A stretch of DNA of 64,000 bases from Haladaptatus pallidirubidus. GTDB taxonomy: Archaea > Halobacteriota > Halobacteria > Halobacteriales > Haladaptataceae. Below the pieces are notes generated by a model. That model ran no database searches. It was not told the origin of the DNA and was given only the letters and a program-made list of their open reading frames with translations. Shown here in pieces: positions 53,480 to 62,837 of this stretch. Made by a program: the position numbers and the translations under genes. The DNA is taken from NCBI RefSeq assembly GCF_020700235.1, contig NZ_CP085302.1, positions 496,001-560,000 of the forward strand, given 5' to 3'. The number at the start of each line of letters is the position of its first letter. The first letter of the stretch is position 1.

Positions 53480-54640
53480 TTATCTGATAGTGGTGATCGT
53501 AATCTCGTCCGTAGCTGTCTTCCCCGAGTTATCGGTTACTCGAAGCGTAACGGGATAGTTTTTACATTTGGGGACAGACAGCTTTGTGGTTTGCCCACTT
53601 TCCTCAAAGGATCCATCGGCATCGAGATCCCATTCGTACTTCACGACATCACCATCTGGATCCTTTGATGCGGATGCATCAAGTGTAACCGTGTCGCCCC
53701 GTTCGAGCGAGCCGTCGCTGACATTCTGTGGCGTCGTTTGGATCCGCGCGACAGGCGACTGGTTCTTCTCGTCATCATTGTCGCCTTCCTCTTTGTTTTC
53801 CTCGTCGTTGTTTTGACCGTCGTCTTCGTTGTCGCCACCCTCATCCTCGTCGCCCGAACTGGTGAGCAATTCTTCTTCGACGAGTTGTTGAACGAGTTTG
53901 GTATGCCATTGAACGCGCTTGTCAAGCGCTGTCTCCTTGGATGTTACCTCCGCGAGGAAAGAGACAGCACTGGTATCGCGTGCGGCCTTGTGGGTCAACA
54001 GCCCGTCTAAGCCGTCGTCCGGTGGAGAAAACGCCCCAACCGAGAATTCGTAACCGTCGCGGGACACGTAGTTTTCGTTCAGATAGTCGGTGGCCTTTTT
54101 TGCATCGTTGGAGGCGGCTTCGTCCCATGACGTGAAGACAACCTGCCCGACACCGCCAATCATATCACCGTCGTAGATTCCGACCGATTCGTGAAGGTCA
54201 ATTACAACATCCGGTTCGTACTCTTCGACAACGCCCCAAATTTCGCGGGCAAGATCCGTTGTGGGTTCCTCACCAGAGGGGAATTGCCGGTTCAAATCAA
54301 CGCCATCATCCGCAGTGCGCCCATCTTCGGCGACAGCCTCTGCATTCGCCTTTGGAATCGTCACCAGCGTTCCGCGTTCAATCGTCCACTGCTTGATGCT
54401 TTCAGTGGCGACATACCCTGCTTCCTCGTTGCCGTGCATTCCGCCGACGACAAGTGCAGTTGGTCCAGATTCGCTCGCTGTCGTTACGTATACGTCAGTC
54501 GCCTTCTCGGTGCCGCTCATGAGCGTGAACGAATTGCGTGAGAGATCAGATCCGTTTTGACTGCTCACTTGGGTCGTCCCGAGTCCTAAGAGTCCTGTAC
54601 ATCCAGCAGCTGTTAAGAACGTACGTCGTGTGAAGGTCAT
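53480..54640 (-). CDS. Exported M14-like deacylase/peptidase with PKD domain
   Basis: A 386-residue Tat-exported protein (TRRTFLTAAGCTG). It has the succinylglutamate-desuccinylase/AstE-like M14 fold: zinc motif HGNEE (H69, E72), the DLNRQFP motif (115-121) and the third ligand H150 (IDLHES). A Glu/Asp/Asn-rich linker (about 255-295) leads to a C-terminal PKD domain (about 300-386: ASKDPDGDVVKYEWDLDADG). It hydrolyses an amide bond in an extracellular substrate, perhaps peptide or cell-surface polymer. Same strand as the lipoprotein downstream, 106 bp away. Confidence 0.8.
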   Translation of the reverse strand: MTFTRRTFLTAAGCTGLLGLGTTQVSSQNGSDLSRNSFTLMSGTEKATDVYVTTASESGPTALVVGGMHGNEEAGYVATESIKQWTIERGTLVTIPKANAEAVAEDGRTADDGVDLNRQFPSGEEPTTDLAREIWGVVEEYEPDVVIDLHESVGIYDGDMIGGVGQVVFTSWDEAASNDAKKATDYLNENYVSRDGYEFSVGAFSPPDDGLDGLLTHKAARDTSAVSFLAEVTSKETALDKRVQWHTKLVQQLVEEELLTSSGDEDEGGDNEDDGQNNDEENKEEGDNDDEKNQSPVARIQTTPQNVSDGSLERGDTVTLDASASKDPDGDVVKYEWDLDADGSFEESGQTTKLSVPKCKNYPVTLRVTDNSGKTATDEITITTIR

Positions 54641-54985
54641 CGCTACACATGAGGGTGTCGAAAGCCTAGGTTATCTTTTTTTGGATTTTACCACAATTAT
54701 GTTGGATGATTTTCCAATATGGAAATGATAAATGGTATATAATACAGAAAGTATGGTGGTTTCTAATCATCTGTTCATCACTTCTTTGGCGGGAGTGCCG
54801 TTATCGAGTACTTAATTCGGTCACTGGAAATTATAGTAATAGACTTGGCGTGATGTTGTTCGTAGTGCCGGCGATAACAGGAGATGACAACTCTAACGGG
54901 GCTCAGCTCCGACGGCCTTGGTTTTCTTCATCTGTACTTTCAACTGAGCTATTCACGCTGATTATTGACCTGTGCCCGGATCTCA
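54641..54985. other. Spacer upstream of the M14-like gene
   Basis: Contains an AT-rich promoter region and a short inverted repeat TTTCC..GGAAA (54711-54725). No gene recognised. Confidence 0.35.
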
Positions 54986-55258
54986 TTATCGGACTGCCAC
55001 ACGTGCACTACGGTGGAGTGCGTCATTTTCTGCGAAACAGAGGGGGTCGCGTTCGCGATCCGCCTCTATTACAATGGTATAATTGACGACTCCCACTAGC
55101 TCGAGGACGGCCTGAGTGAGGACGTGCCGACATGGTCCGAGCCGACGAGTCAGCATCTGGATATCGTCCCCGTCATCTGTTAGGACGGGCGTGACAAATA
55201 GGAAGGATTGATTTGTCGGATAGACATTAACTTGATGAGCCAGAACGGTCTTTACTAG
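54986..55258 (-). pseudogene. Possible gene remnant of unknown family
   Basis: The minus strand encodes QVNVYPTNQSFLFVTPVLTD, RRLGPCRHVLTQAVLELVGV and VIEADRERDPLCFAENDA in one frame with good codon usage, but no start codon separates it from the divergent DHFR-like gene. A partial copy of its 3' part (IVIEADRDSDPLRFAENDA after one-base repair) lies at 60478-60552. Family not recognised. Confidence 0.4.
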
Positions 55259-55272
55259 ATTCAACGGTTTAG

Positions 55273-55938
55273 GTGCTTGTGGCGAGCGAGACAAACGCGA
55301 ACGGGGAAACGGGGAAACTTGTCGTGGGAACATTCTTGACACTCGATGGAGTGATGCAGGCACCAAGAGGTCCGGACGAGGACCGTGACGGTGGCTTCGA
55401 CCATGGTGGGTGGTCGGTCAACTACTGGGATGAAAAGATGGGCGAGGTCATGGACGGTCAGTTTGCAGAGACTGACGCGTTGCTGCTCGGCAGAAAAACG
55501 TACGAGATCTTCGCTGCGCATTGGCCTAATGTCGATGCGGAGGACGACCCCGCGGCGGAGAAACTGAACAGTATGCCCAAGTACGTTGCCTCCAGAACCC
55601 TCGATGCGGTAGAATGGAACAACTCAACACTTCTCTCGGGCGATGTCGCCGAGGCCGTCGAGGACCTCAAGAAGGAACGCGGGGACGTGATCATAGTGCA
55701 GGGGAGCCACGATCTGATCCAGACGCTGCTTGCACACGATCTCGTCGACGAGTTCTGGCTCTGGATCTTCCCCTTAGTCTTGGGAGACGGAAAGCGGTTG
55801 TTCGAGGACGGAACGATTCCAGCAGCCCTTGAGCTGACGACTGCCGAGACATCAAGTACGGGAGTTCAGATGCTCCGATTTGACCGAGCAGGAGAGATCG
55901 ATTACGGCTCGTTCGCGCTGGATGATGGGGTAGAGTGA
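55273..55938 (+). CDS. Dihydrofolate reductase-like (RibD C-terminal fold) protein
   Basis: A 221-residue protein. The fold is recognised by VVGTFLTLDGVMQAPRGPDE at about 16-36, LLLGRKTYEIFAAHWP (about 72-87) and VIIVQGSHDLIQTLLAHDLV (about 139-158), followed by LVLGDGKRLFEDG. Members bind NADPH and reduce pterin-like or unknown substrates; this one is a paralogue of true DHFR or RibD, not the canonical enzyme. It starts with GTG at 55273. Monocistronic. Confidence 0.85.
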   Translation: MLVASETNANGETGKLVVGTFLTLDGVMQAPRGPDEDRDGGFDHGGWSVNYWDEKMGEVMDGQFAETDALLLGRKTYEIFAAHWPNVDAEDDPAAEKLNSMPKYVASRTLDAVEWNNSTLLSGDVAEAVEDLKKERGDVIIVQGSHDLIQTLLAHDLVDEFWLWIFPLVLGDGKRLFEDGTIPAALELTTAETSSTGVQMLRFDRAGEIDYGSFALDDGVE

Positions 55939-56132
55939 TTGTACTAGCATTCGAATCACGCAACGAGACAAACGTAATCCAGTCGTAGAGGGCTTTGTCT
56001 TTGAGTCGGATCTCTATCTGCTCGGGAATCTCCGATGTAAACCCGCGGTTGTACCGAATGACCGACGAAAGATCATCATCAGCTCTTCAGACACGACAAC
56101 TCTGCTGTACCAGAGAAACCACTCATATCCGA

Positions 56133-56795
56133 CTATTTACTTCGTCCGCGCCGAGAGAATAACTGGGCAACTTTCTCAATGGGATTAGACTCTGAGAGTA
56201 CAGACCGAGTATAGTAGTGGCCTGCCGTAAGGATGGAGAAGACAGACAAAATGGTTGGGATGATTAGTTGAGACGACAATTGTGACACAAGTGGGAGCTG
56301 AAGCAATTTAGCACCCAACAGACTCGTGCTGAACAGCGTCCCACCGAGATAATACCGTTCCCATCGGTGATTCAACGCATTGTCCGTGGAAGATTCGGAT
56401 GAGTCCTGTGGAACGGTGTCAAACAGGTACGGATCAAATTGGTCAGCACGGGGCGTTCGTTTGATTGTTCCTCGATCCTGGTCGTACTCAATGATGCCTT
56501 CTTTATCTAGGGTTGGGAGATGAGTTTGATACAGTGAAATGTAGGCACGTTGGCGTTCTTTCGAAGATAATTCAACCACCGACATCTCGTTCTCCCAGGC
56601 TGCGACTTGCTCGGCAAGATCGCGCAACGAAACGGAGCCTGTTCGCCCGTGGAGGTACTGCAAGGTCAAACGACGGCGCTGTACCTGTAAGATATGAAAA
56701 ATCGTATCCTTTGACAGTGGTTGAGACGACGCGGTGTCTTCGGGTGACGAGGTAGCGTCACCAGCGGAGTCAGCCGGCTTGGAGGATGCGCTCAT
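56133..56795 (-). CDS. DUF7344 winged-helix membrane protein (1)
   Basis: A 220-residue protein. After a Ser/Ala-rich lead comes a DUF7344-type winged helix (about 30-105: FHILQVQRRRLTLQYLHG, SLRDLAEQVAAWE, YISLYQTHLPTLDKEGIIEY). A short linker is followed by two hydrophobic helices (about 145-190). A membrane-tied transcription regulator is likely. The first ATG at 56846 is rejected as too far upstream. A C-terminal fragment of a paralogue is at 57070-57240, and paralogues are at 60991 and 63293. Confidence 0.7.
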   Translation of the reverse strand: MSASSKPADSAGDATSSPEDTASSQPLSKDTIFHILQVQRRRLTLQYLHGRTGSVSLRDLAEQVAAWENEMSVVELSSKERQRAYISLYQTHLPTLDKEGIIEYDQDRGTIKRTPRADQFDPYLFDTVPQDSSESSTDNALNHRWERYYLGGTLFSTSLLGAKLLQLPLVSQLSSQLIIPTILSVFSILTAGHYYTRSVLSESNPIEKVAQLFSRRGRSK

Positions 56796-57069
56796 GAGTT
56801 CGATGAGTTCAAGCACGATGGTAATATGAAGGTATTGGCCGTCCACATTTCAGCGTTGAGCCGCGAATTAGAGCGTGAAACCGCCAATAGCGACAGATAT
56901 CAAGGCTGGATAAACTAAAACAAACAAAACGAAAATTTACTACATAGAATGAAATTTGGTAATTTTGAATCTACTACGGTAGTCTAATCACATATATCGA
57001 GAGTAGTAGCTCAGTTGCAGAATCGGAAATAGTCGGAGCAGTCTGGCGATTAGAATCGAACGTGACTAG

Positions 57070-57240
57070 TCGATTGGTCAATGGGAAATTAATTCGGAGA
57101 TCACCACAGTCCGATTCGGGCCCGGTGCGCGGATTTATGACCGAACGAGTATAGTAGTGACCGACTGTATTGATGATCGTCACCAGTAGAATCATCGGGA
57201 GGATTAATCAAGATGCCAGGGATGAGGTGCGAGAGTTCTT
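57070..57240 (-). pseudogene. C-terminal fragment of a DUF7344 membrane protein
   Basis: Reads ELSHLIPGILINPPMILLVT then IINTVGHYYTRSVINPRTGP, matching the second helix and GHYYTRSV of the intact protein at 56133-56795. The DNA-binding half is missing. Confidence 0.55.
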
Positions 57241-57362
57241 CTAGGAACAGAGCAGATTCTATTCAATAGAATGATGTCGACAATCAGTTTCCACACCAAT
57301 GAAACACGAGATCGAAGTGTATCTTCTTTTCTCCAAAGGATAGTACAAAAGAGACTGCTTGA

Positions 57363-58649
57363 ATGATGGATTCCACACCCAACGATACAACCATCGAGAC
57401 CGACGTCGTTGTTGTTGGCGCAGGACCAGCCGGGTGTGTCCTCAGCTATCTGCTGGCGCGAAGTGGAGTCGAGACGATCTTGCTCGAACGTCAGCGGAGT
57501 CTTGAGCGCGAGTTCCGTGGCTTTCTGTTCCAACCACTGGTATTGCGCGTGTTCGACCAAATGGATGTGTTGGACCGTGTTCTCACGCTAGAGCATACCA
57601 AAGTCCATGATATTGCAGTTGACGTCTATGATCAATCCTATCCGATAATGTCACTCGAAGCGGCACCTGGACCGTACAATTACGCCTTATTAATGGAGCA
57701 ACCACCGTTGCTTCAGGCGCTTATCGATGAGGCGTCGCAATTCGACTCGTTTACCTACCGCAATGGAACGGCAGCAACGGATCTGGTCCGTGAAGGGAAT
57801 CAAGTCGTCGGCGTCGAAGCTACCGATCGGGAACACGACGAATCCGTTGCAATTCGCAGCCGTCTCGTCGTTGGTGCTGACGGCCGATATTCGACGATTC
57901 GGAACGCGGCTGGCATCGACCCAGGACTGTTTGAGTCCTCTCTCGAACTGCTCTGGTTCAAACTTCCCGCGACGGCTATTGACGACCCGGTATTGGCGAA
58001 AGTCGGCTCCACCGGTGCACTGCTCTCGTTTGGGCTCGGGAGGGACGAGGCACAATTAGGCTGGCCTATCGAGAAGGGATCATACCCGCAAGTACGAGAA
58101 CGAGGCATCGAACAGTTACACGAACAACTCGTCGCCATCGATCCGAGTCTTGCCACTGTCCTTCCAGAGCACCTCACTGACTTCGAACAATGCTCGTTGC
58201 TACATATCGAACCAGGCATCAGTGACGAATGGAGGCGTGATGGACTATTGCTCGTCGGTGATGCCGCTCACGTTGCGTCCCCAGTGGGTGGTCAAGGAAA
58301 TGGGATGGCGATCCAAGATGCAGTGGCCGCCCATTCGGTGATCATGACCGCACTGAATCAGACCACAGGTTCACTCCCTGCCGAATCACTCAGAAAGTAC
58401 GAATCCATCCGACGACCGGCAGTCGAAGCGGTCGTGCGATTCCAGCGCCGAGCCGAGCGACCGTTCTCTACGTTCGTCAAATTCGGCAACATCGTTCCAG
58501 ATGGGATGAAGCGTCCGCTACTGCGGTCGCTCTTCTGGGGAATCTCCCGGACGCCGCTCCCGAAACGGGCACGAGACACATTCATGTGGGGTCCAGCGCC
58601 GATCGGTGTTGATACAGGCTATTTGATGGACGTCCCTCAAGAGAGATGA
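57363..58649 (+). CDS. FAD-dependent monooxygenase (UbiH/PHBH family)
   Basis: A 428-residue flavoprotein. It has the dinucleotide fold VVVGAGPAG (about 16-24), the DG motif VVGADGRYSTIR (about 172-183) and the GD motif LLVGDAAHVASPVGGQGNGM (about 296-315). These define class A aromatic-ring hydroxylases, which use NAD(P)H and oxygen. The substrate is unknown; a quinone, phenol or isoprenoid are all possible. ATG at 57363 or two bases of alternatives; no neighbour shares its strand closely. A haloarchaeal secondary-metabolism or detoxification role is plausible. Confidence 0.85.
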   Translation: MMDSTPNDTTIETDVVVVGAGPAGCVLSYLLARSGVETILLERQRSLEREFRGFLFQPLVLRVFDQMDVLDRVLTLEHTKVHDIAVDVYDQSYPIMSLEAAPGPYNYALLMEQPPLLQALIDEASQFDSFTYRNGTAATDLVREGNQVVGVEATDREHDESVAIRSRLVVGADGRYSTIRNAAGIDPGLFESSLELLWFKLPATAIDDPVLAKVGSTGALLSFGLGRDEAQLGWPIEKGSYPQVRERGIEQLHEQLVAIDPSLATVLPEHLTDFEQCSLLHIEPGISDEWRRDGLLLVGDAAHVASPVGGQGNGMAIQDAVAAHSVIMTALNQTTGSLPAESLRKYESIRRPAVEAVVRFQRRAERPFSTFVKFGNIVPDGMKRPLLRSLFWGISRTPLPKRARDTFMWGPAPIGVDTGYLMDVPQER

Positions 58650-58873
58650 AGATAATCAACACTGACCACGACAGAGGTATCCCGACAGTCGTTATACTCT
58701 CTAAAGCAACAAGCCAAAAACTTCCTCGGAGCGAAAACTGACAACCGCGTCATAAGATCTGTGAGAGCAACTGCTGAATGAAGAGTTGCCTCGAACCAAG
58801 AGCAGAGATGGCAACGAATTTAGATGCTTAAATAGCCATTGGATTTAACTATGTCGCTTGCTACCAATTGATA

Positions 58874-59734
58874 ATGAATTGGGGAGTCACACCTGAGAGC
58901 GAAATCCGCCGTCTTCTGGCTGAGCCACGCCATCAAGCAATACTGACTCTTCTCCGTAATTCCGATGAACCACTCCATGTTTCCGAACTTGCCGACCGAA
59001 TTGTCACTCGTCATATCACCATATTGGATTCAGATGAATACGAAAAGAAGGTTGAGCGAGTTCTCATCTCACTCCACCACAATTACCTGCCGAAACTCGC
59101 TGACGCAGGGTTAGTCGAATATGATCGCGATGAAAATCTTGTAAGCGAGAGTGGCGATACGACCGTTGATACTACGTGGCTATCTGGGGAGGAAATCGAC
59201 AAGCTGCTACCTGAAACTCAAACTGGAACGAGGCCAGATGAAAACGCGATTGGACTGATCGAGGAGCGAGAGAACGTCATTGAATATGGCCAATCATTGG
59301 CTGATGAGGCCGATGAAGAGTTGTTTTGTATGTATGTTTCCGACGACTTACTCGAAGAGGAATGCATTCATCGCGCAGAAGACGCCATCGAACGCGGCGT
59401 CGATATCTATCTTGGTTCACGGAACCAAAATGTCCGTGATATCGTCCGCCAAAACCTTCCAGAAGCAACCCTCTGGGAACCACAATCTGACTGGATGAGA
59501 ATACCACCAAAAAGCTCAAACGTTGGCCGACTTATGCTCGCCGATCGCCAAAAAGTCATGCTTGCACTTTTGGACGAGGAAAACACCAGTGGGATGCCCA
59601 CTGAGACCGCCATGATCGGGAGTGGGTTGAACAATCCTTTGGTTGTCCTCGTTCGTGATTTATTAGGTTCACGACTGGATCATCTTGATTATCAGAGTGA
59701 TGATTTTCGAAGCCGACTTCCATTTGAACCATGA
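58874..59734 (+). CDS. DUF7344-like winged-helix regulator with TrmB-like effector region
   Basis: A 286-residue protein. The N-terminal winged helix (about 8-85: SEIRRLLAEPRHQAILTLLR, VERVLISLHHNYLPKLADAG) precedes a phospholipase-D-like/TrmB-type effector region (about 125-280: NVIEYGQSLADEADEELFCM, AEDAIERGVDIYLGSRNQNV). Such modules bind a small ligand. The stop overlaps the following HalOD1 gene by four bases (ATGA), so the two are coupled. The ATG at 58874 follows an in-frame TTG at 58868. Confidence 0.7.
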   Translation: MNWGVTPESEIRRLLAEPRHQAILTLLRNSDEPLHVSELADRIVTRHITILDSDEYEKKVERVLISLHHNYLPKLADAGLVEYDRDENLVSESGDTTVDTTWLSGEEIDKLLPETQTGTRPDENAIGLIEERENVIEYGQSLADEADEELFCMYVSDDLLEEECIHRAEDAIERGVDIYLGSRNQNVRDIVRQNLPEATLWEPQSDWMRIPPKSSNVGRLMLADRQKVMLALLDEENTSGMPTETAMIGSGLNNPLVVLVRDLLGSRLDHLDYQSDDFRSRLPFEP

Positions 59735-60042
59735 CTAAGCCATATATCACCGACGGTGGATCAGATATCGATCGATCAAACCGAGACTATAAGTTTACAT
59801 ACTGTATCGAGGATGGTCAATTACCGAGTATCGCTGTCGTGAGGGCAGTTGCAGCAATCACAAATACACCTTCGACTAGTCTCGATCCACTACACGACGT
59901 AATTGATCCTGATCTTCTAGATCGGGTCTTTACTGAAACGAGGGATACGGTGAGAGCAAGAATGTCATTTGCATTCAATGGGTGTGAGGTCACAGTCTCT
60001 CGTAACGAAGTCTCTGTGGTAAAAGATGAGACAGAGGAGTGA
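59731..60042 (+). CDS. HalOD1 output-domain protein (1)
   Basis: A 103-residue protein matching halobacterial output domain 1: SIAVVRAVAAITNTPSTSLD, PLHDVIDPDLLDRVFTETRD, then the closing strands MSFAFNGCEVTVSRNEVSVV. HalOD1 is found alone or at the end of signalling proteins and has no established activity. Translationally coupled to the regulator upstream. Confidence 0.75.
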   Translation: MTKPYITDGGSDIDRSNRDYKFTYCIEDGQLPSIAVVRAVAAITNTPSTSLDPLHDVIDPDLLDRVFTETRDTVRARMSFAFNGCEVTVSRNEVSVVKDETEE

Positions 60043-60081
60043 TTTCCAGCTAATCAACTCTCGCCATCTTCTGATACCGAG

Positions 60082-60360
60082 ATGAATATTGCACAGACGA
60101 ACGACGTAATGGTCGCACGGTTGGGCTATCGAGAAGTCGCAACGCATTACGGCTGTGCGTACAAGAACGACGGGTATCGGGTGATGGAAGAGATGGCTGA
60201 ACGGGTACCCGGTGTGACTTACAAGGAGTCACGAACGCTGTCGATCGACGACGCAATGGGCGTCGGTGGGCATCATATCGAAATCACGTTCGCCCATCCC
60301 GATTTAGCCGGATGGATGCGAGCCCACGAAGCCAACGCGGAACGAAACGGAGGGCGCTGA
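60082..60360 (+). CDS. Small conserved hypothetical protein
   Basis: A 92-residue protein (VMVARLGYREVATHYGCAYK, YRVMEEMAERVPGVTYKESR, GGHHIEITFAHPDLAGWMRA). No family recognised. It follows HalOD1 by 39 bp on the same strand. A GC-rich hairpin with GGGGG/CCCCC arms (about 60379-60397) follows its stop and may terminate transcription. Confidence 0.55.
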   Translation: MNIAQTNDVMVARLGYREVATHYGCAYKNDGYRVMEEMAERVPGVTYKESRTLSIDDAMGVGGHHIEITFAHPDLAGWMRAHEANAERNGGR

Positions 60361-60990
60361 TTATAGTGTTGTAATCACGGGGGTTCGTCGAACCCCCTCT
60401 TGAGCCACGCCACCACACGAGATTCACACCGCGTTGGCGGTGACACATGGTGGTACTAATGTGTTGGTTACGGTGGAGTACGTCTTTTTTCTGCGTCATT
60501 TTCTGCGAAACGGAGGGGGTCGCTATCGCGATCCCCTCTATTACAATGTTGTAACCGGCATCTAGTGCTTCGTGACTTCACCACCGGGTCTATAGGACGA
60601 GTCTACAAACGTGAATGCGAATGACAGCACCAAAATCAGGAGAGCTAGTTGGCAGATAGTCAAAGCAATACCATTCGTATGGTCGATTGGAAGTAGACGC
60701 TCCCTTATCTCGAACAAGAAGTTCTTGCGAAGCGGTACTGAGTACCTTCAGCCGGTGAATGCCCTCACTAATGAATTGAGTATGAGTAACGAAAGTAAAC
60801 AGCAGTGCTAAAACCACCGTTCAAATACTCACTCAACAAGGAGCGGTAATTATACTCCTATGACAGTGGCTATACAGGGCTGCTAACCATAAATAGCAGC
60901 GAGATAACAAAGCCGAAGAAGAGAGAGTAGCCTGTATAATGGTGGACTCTGTCTTGTTGGCCTCAATCGCCGCTCACCGAGGAGAGTGAC
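60361..60990. other. Non-coding stretch with debris
   Basis: Holds a terminator-like hairpin and the partial gene copy at 60478-60552. The remainder (about 60560-60960) shows no gene I can support. The promoter for the next gene should be near 60940-60990. Confidence 0.4.
60478..60552 (-). repeat. Partial copy of the 54986-55258 gene remnant
   Basis: About 75 bp homologous to 55025-55086. On the minus strand both encode IVIEADR(E/D)xDPLxFAENDA; this copy lacks one base. An 8-bp partial duplication (TTTTTCTG/ATTTTCTG) adjoins it. Confidence 0.5.
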
Positions 60991-61569
60991 ATGAAGATAT
61001 TCACTGAACAAATGAACGATTCAATGAGCCGAACTGAACTTTCACGAGATCAGGTGTTCGAGTTGTTGAAGAGTTTGCGGCGTCGATATGCAGTTCACTA
61101 TCTACGACGAGAAAATTGCACTGTCGACTTGGCCGATGTGACTGACCACGTTGCTGCATGGGAATACAATACCACTCCTGCAGACCTCCTCAACGAACAG
61201 CGAAAACGGGTCTATATTTCGCTGTACCAGACCCACATTCCGGCACTCGCCAATGCCGGAGTCATAGATTACAACCCAGAGACCAGGGAAATACAGCCGA
61301 CGAACCGTATACAAATATTTGACGACTATCTGAACGTGTTCACTAGGCCAATACGTCCATGGAATCGCTATTATTGTGGACTCGCACTGGGAAGTGTACT
61401 CCTTTTCACGGGGATCTGGATTCAGTTCTATCCAGTAGCTATCTTATCCTGGTTTGTAGCGTTACTTGGTGTCCTGACTGCATACGGAATATTGGCGGCT
61501 ACCCATTATTGGTATGCGCAAAACACAATCCCAGATACACCACCAGAACTCCACTCTACCGACGATTAA
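60991..61569 (+). CDS. DUF7344 winged-helix membrane protein (2)
   Basis: A 192-residue protein with the same plan as the 56133-56795 product. Winged helix at about 15-105: VFELLKSLRRRYAVHYLRRE, YISLYQTHIPALANAGVIDY. Two hydrophobic helices at about 125-170 (YCGLALGSVLLFTGIWIQF; VAILSWFVALLGVLTAYGI). Probably a membrane-tied regulator; the paralogy suggests local duplication. ATG at 61012 (MNDSMSR) is an alternative start. Confidence 0.7.
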   Translation: MKIFTEQMNDSMSRTELSRDQVFELLKSLRRRYAVHYLRRENCTVDLADVTDHVAAWEYNTTPADLLNEQRKRVYISLYQTHIPALANAGVIDYNPETREIQPTNRIQIFDDYLNVFTRPIRPWNRYYCGLALGSVLLFTGIWIQFYPVAILSWFVALLGVLTAYGILAATHYWYAQNTIPDTPPELHSTDD

Positions 61570-61671
61570 AACCGATCATCGTAAAACAGCTGTTATTCTA
61601 TAGATGAAACTGAGTGTAAAGAGGAGTCATTCGTCAAACTATATTTCCATCGCAAGTAGCTAACTTCTCGT

Positions 61672-61755
61672 ATGAGTACGCTCGCGGATGAGACCATCGA
61701 GAAATTTGAGGAGGTGATGAGCGCCGTCAAATCCATCCTTGATGAAGCCAACTAG
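61672..61755 (+). CDS. 27-residue small ORF
   Basis: ATG at 61672 encodes MSTLADETIEKFEEVMSAV then KSILDEAN, an amphipathic helix. It ends 10 bp before the zinc-ribbon gene and shares its strand, which suggests a small partner or leader peptide. Support is limited to spacing and composition. Confidence 0.35.
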   Translation: MSTLADETIEKFEEVMSAVKSILDEAN

Positions 61756-61765
61756 AGTATACACT

Positions 61766-62014
61766 ATGTCCGCACCGACACCAGATACGGATGAGTGCCC
61801 ACTGTGTGGAAAATCGTACGACCAACAACTCGTGATTGGACAGGGACTCCGATGGGAGGATCTCTTCCCAGGGACTGTGTTCGACTTTTTCACACGGTAT
61901 CCTCGCCGCTGTACCGCCCGATATGACGTAGAAGCCGACACGCATCTTCCCGAGCAGAAACGAGCGATCTACTTTCACACGGGACAATCGGATTCACCGT
62001 TCGCTCGGCAATGA
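61766..62014 (+). CDS. Small zinc-knuckle protein
   Basis: An 82-residue protein with an N-terminal CPLCG knuckle and a possible second Cys site (RRCTARYD). The rest is TVFDFFTRYPRR and DVEADTHLPEQKRAIYFHTG. Typical of haloarchaeal small zinc proteins of unknown role. MSAPTPD at 61766 is preferred to the upstream ATG. Confidence 0.6.
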   Translation: MSAPTPDTDECPLCGKSYDQQLVIGQGLRWEDLFPGTVFDFFTRYPRRCTARYDVEADTHLPEQKRAIYFHTGQSDSPFARQ

Positions 62015-62044
62015 AAGGTAGACAGAGACGCAGGCCATTCAATC

Positions 62045-62254
62045 TTAGTCAGATGTTGGAGGGACAAGTCCCTGTGACACAAGCCAGTCATGAACCTTGG
62101 GGATTACAACGGGATTCCCGATAAGACGAGTCGTGTCTTGCTCATCAACGGCCGTGATCATGAATCGCTGTTCAAGCTCGTCACGGCAGTCATCCAGTGC
62201 TCCTGTCGGCAGCACAATCTGGGTATTATCGCGAAACCAACTGGCATCGGTCAC
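62045..62254 (-). CDS. VNG_1110C-family small protein
   Basis: A 69-residue protein from GTG 62254: TDASWFRDNTQIVLPTGALD, DCRDELEQRFMITAVDEQDT, then IGNPVVIPKVHDWLVSQGL. The order of a strand-helix-strand core closely fits the haloarchaeal VNG_1110C family, whose function is unknown. The longer frame from GTG 62290 adds a non-family lead. Confidence 0.6.
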   Translation of the reverse strand: MTDASWFRDNTQIVLPTGALDDCRDELEQRFMITAVDEQDTTRLIGNPVVIPKVHDWLVSQGLVPPTSD

Positions 62255-62359
62255 TCTTTGAGTGACTATAATACGTACAAATGACGTCACCGATCCATAG
62301 TACAGTAGGTGAATTATTTCATCCAGCCTAGAAACACGCAGAGCGATCTCAAAATCGGG

Positions 62360-62509
62360 TTATGAAACGTCGAAGACGACGATTTTGGCCGACCCACAGA
62401 TCGGACACTGCTGATCGGTGGCCTCCAGTGTCGTCCCACAGTTCCGGCACTCATAGACGAGGCCATCCTCGTCAGTTAACCACCGCTGCACTGCAGTGGA
62501 AAGTGACAT
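62360..62509 (-). CDS. 49-residue zinc-ribbon protein
   Basis: From ATG 62509: MSLSTAVQRWLTDEDGLVYE, then CRNCG and CPICG knuckles, a rubredoxin-like ribbon, ending IVVFDVS. Many haloarchaeal genomes encode several such ribbons; some are associated with transcription, others with electron transfer. Convergent with the next gene to the left by 70 bp. Confidence 0.65.
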   Translation of the reverse strand: MSLSTAVQRWLTDEDGLVYECRNCGTTLEATDQQCPICGSAKIVVFDVS

Positions 62510-62837
62510 AGCCAATGTCCTTCCCCATCCAACATAATAAGAATTCGGTTTCGTATTGGCCCTGTAATAAAACGATTGCACCATGAAAAGGCAAATGGGC
62601 GCTCTCACCAGCCCAAACGAACAAGAGAATCAATTCCCCACATTAAATGGGGTGATAACATACCACAGTGTGAATCTCATACATCTCTGTGGGCGAGAGA
62701 AGCCCTCTCATTAGGGGGCTTTGTGACCAGATTTCCGTTCGGTAGGATATTGCGACAGCAGTCAACCATTCTACGAGTAGAGTGATTGTCCACTTCTAAG
62801 CGCAAGAAGAAATCGGCGATCACTTAGGTCGTCGTAC
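62510..62837. other. Spacer
   Basis: Promoter region of the zinc-ribbon gene followed by sequence without a recognisable gene; the plus-strand frame at 62576-62785 lacks coding character. Confidence 0.35.

Noticed and set aside
55037..55080. Hairpin GAGGGGG...CCTC shared by 55.04 and 60.52 kb as a MITE or terminator family
   Set aside because: Both copies translate to the same peptide on the minus strand, so a decayed gene explains the similarity better.
54706..55086. 126-residue plus-strand frame
   Set aside because: Composition is not haloarchaeal (Trp/Cys/Leu-rich), and its right end runs antisense to a better-supported remnant.
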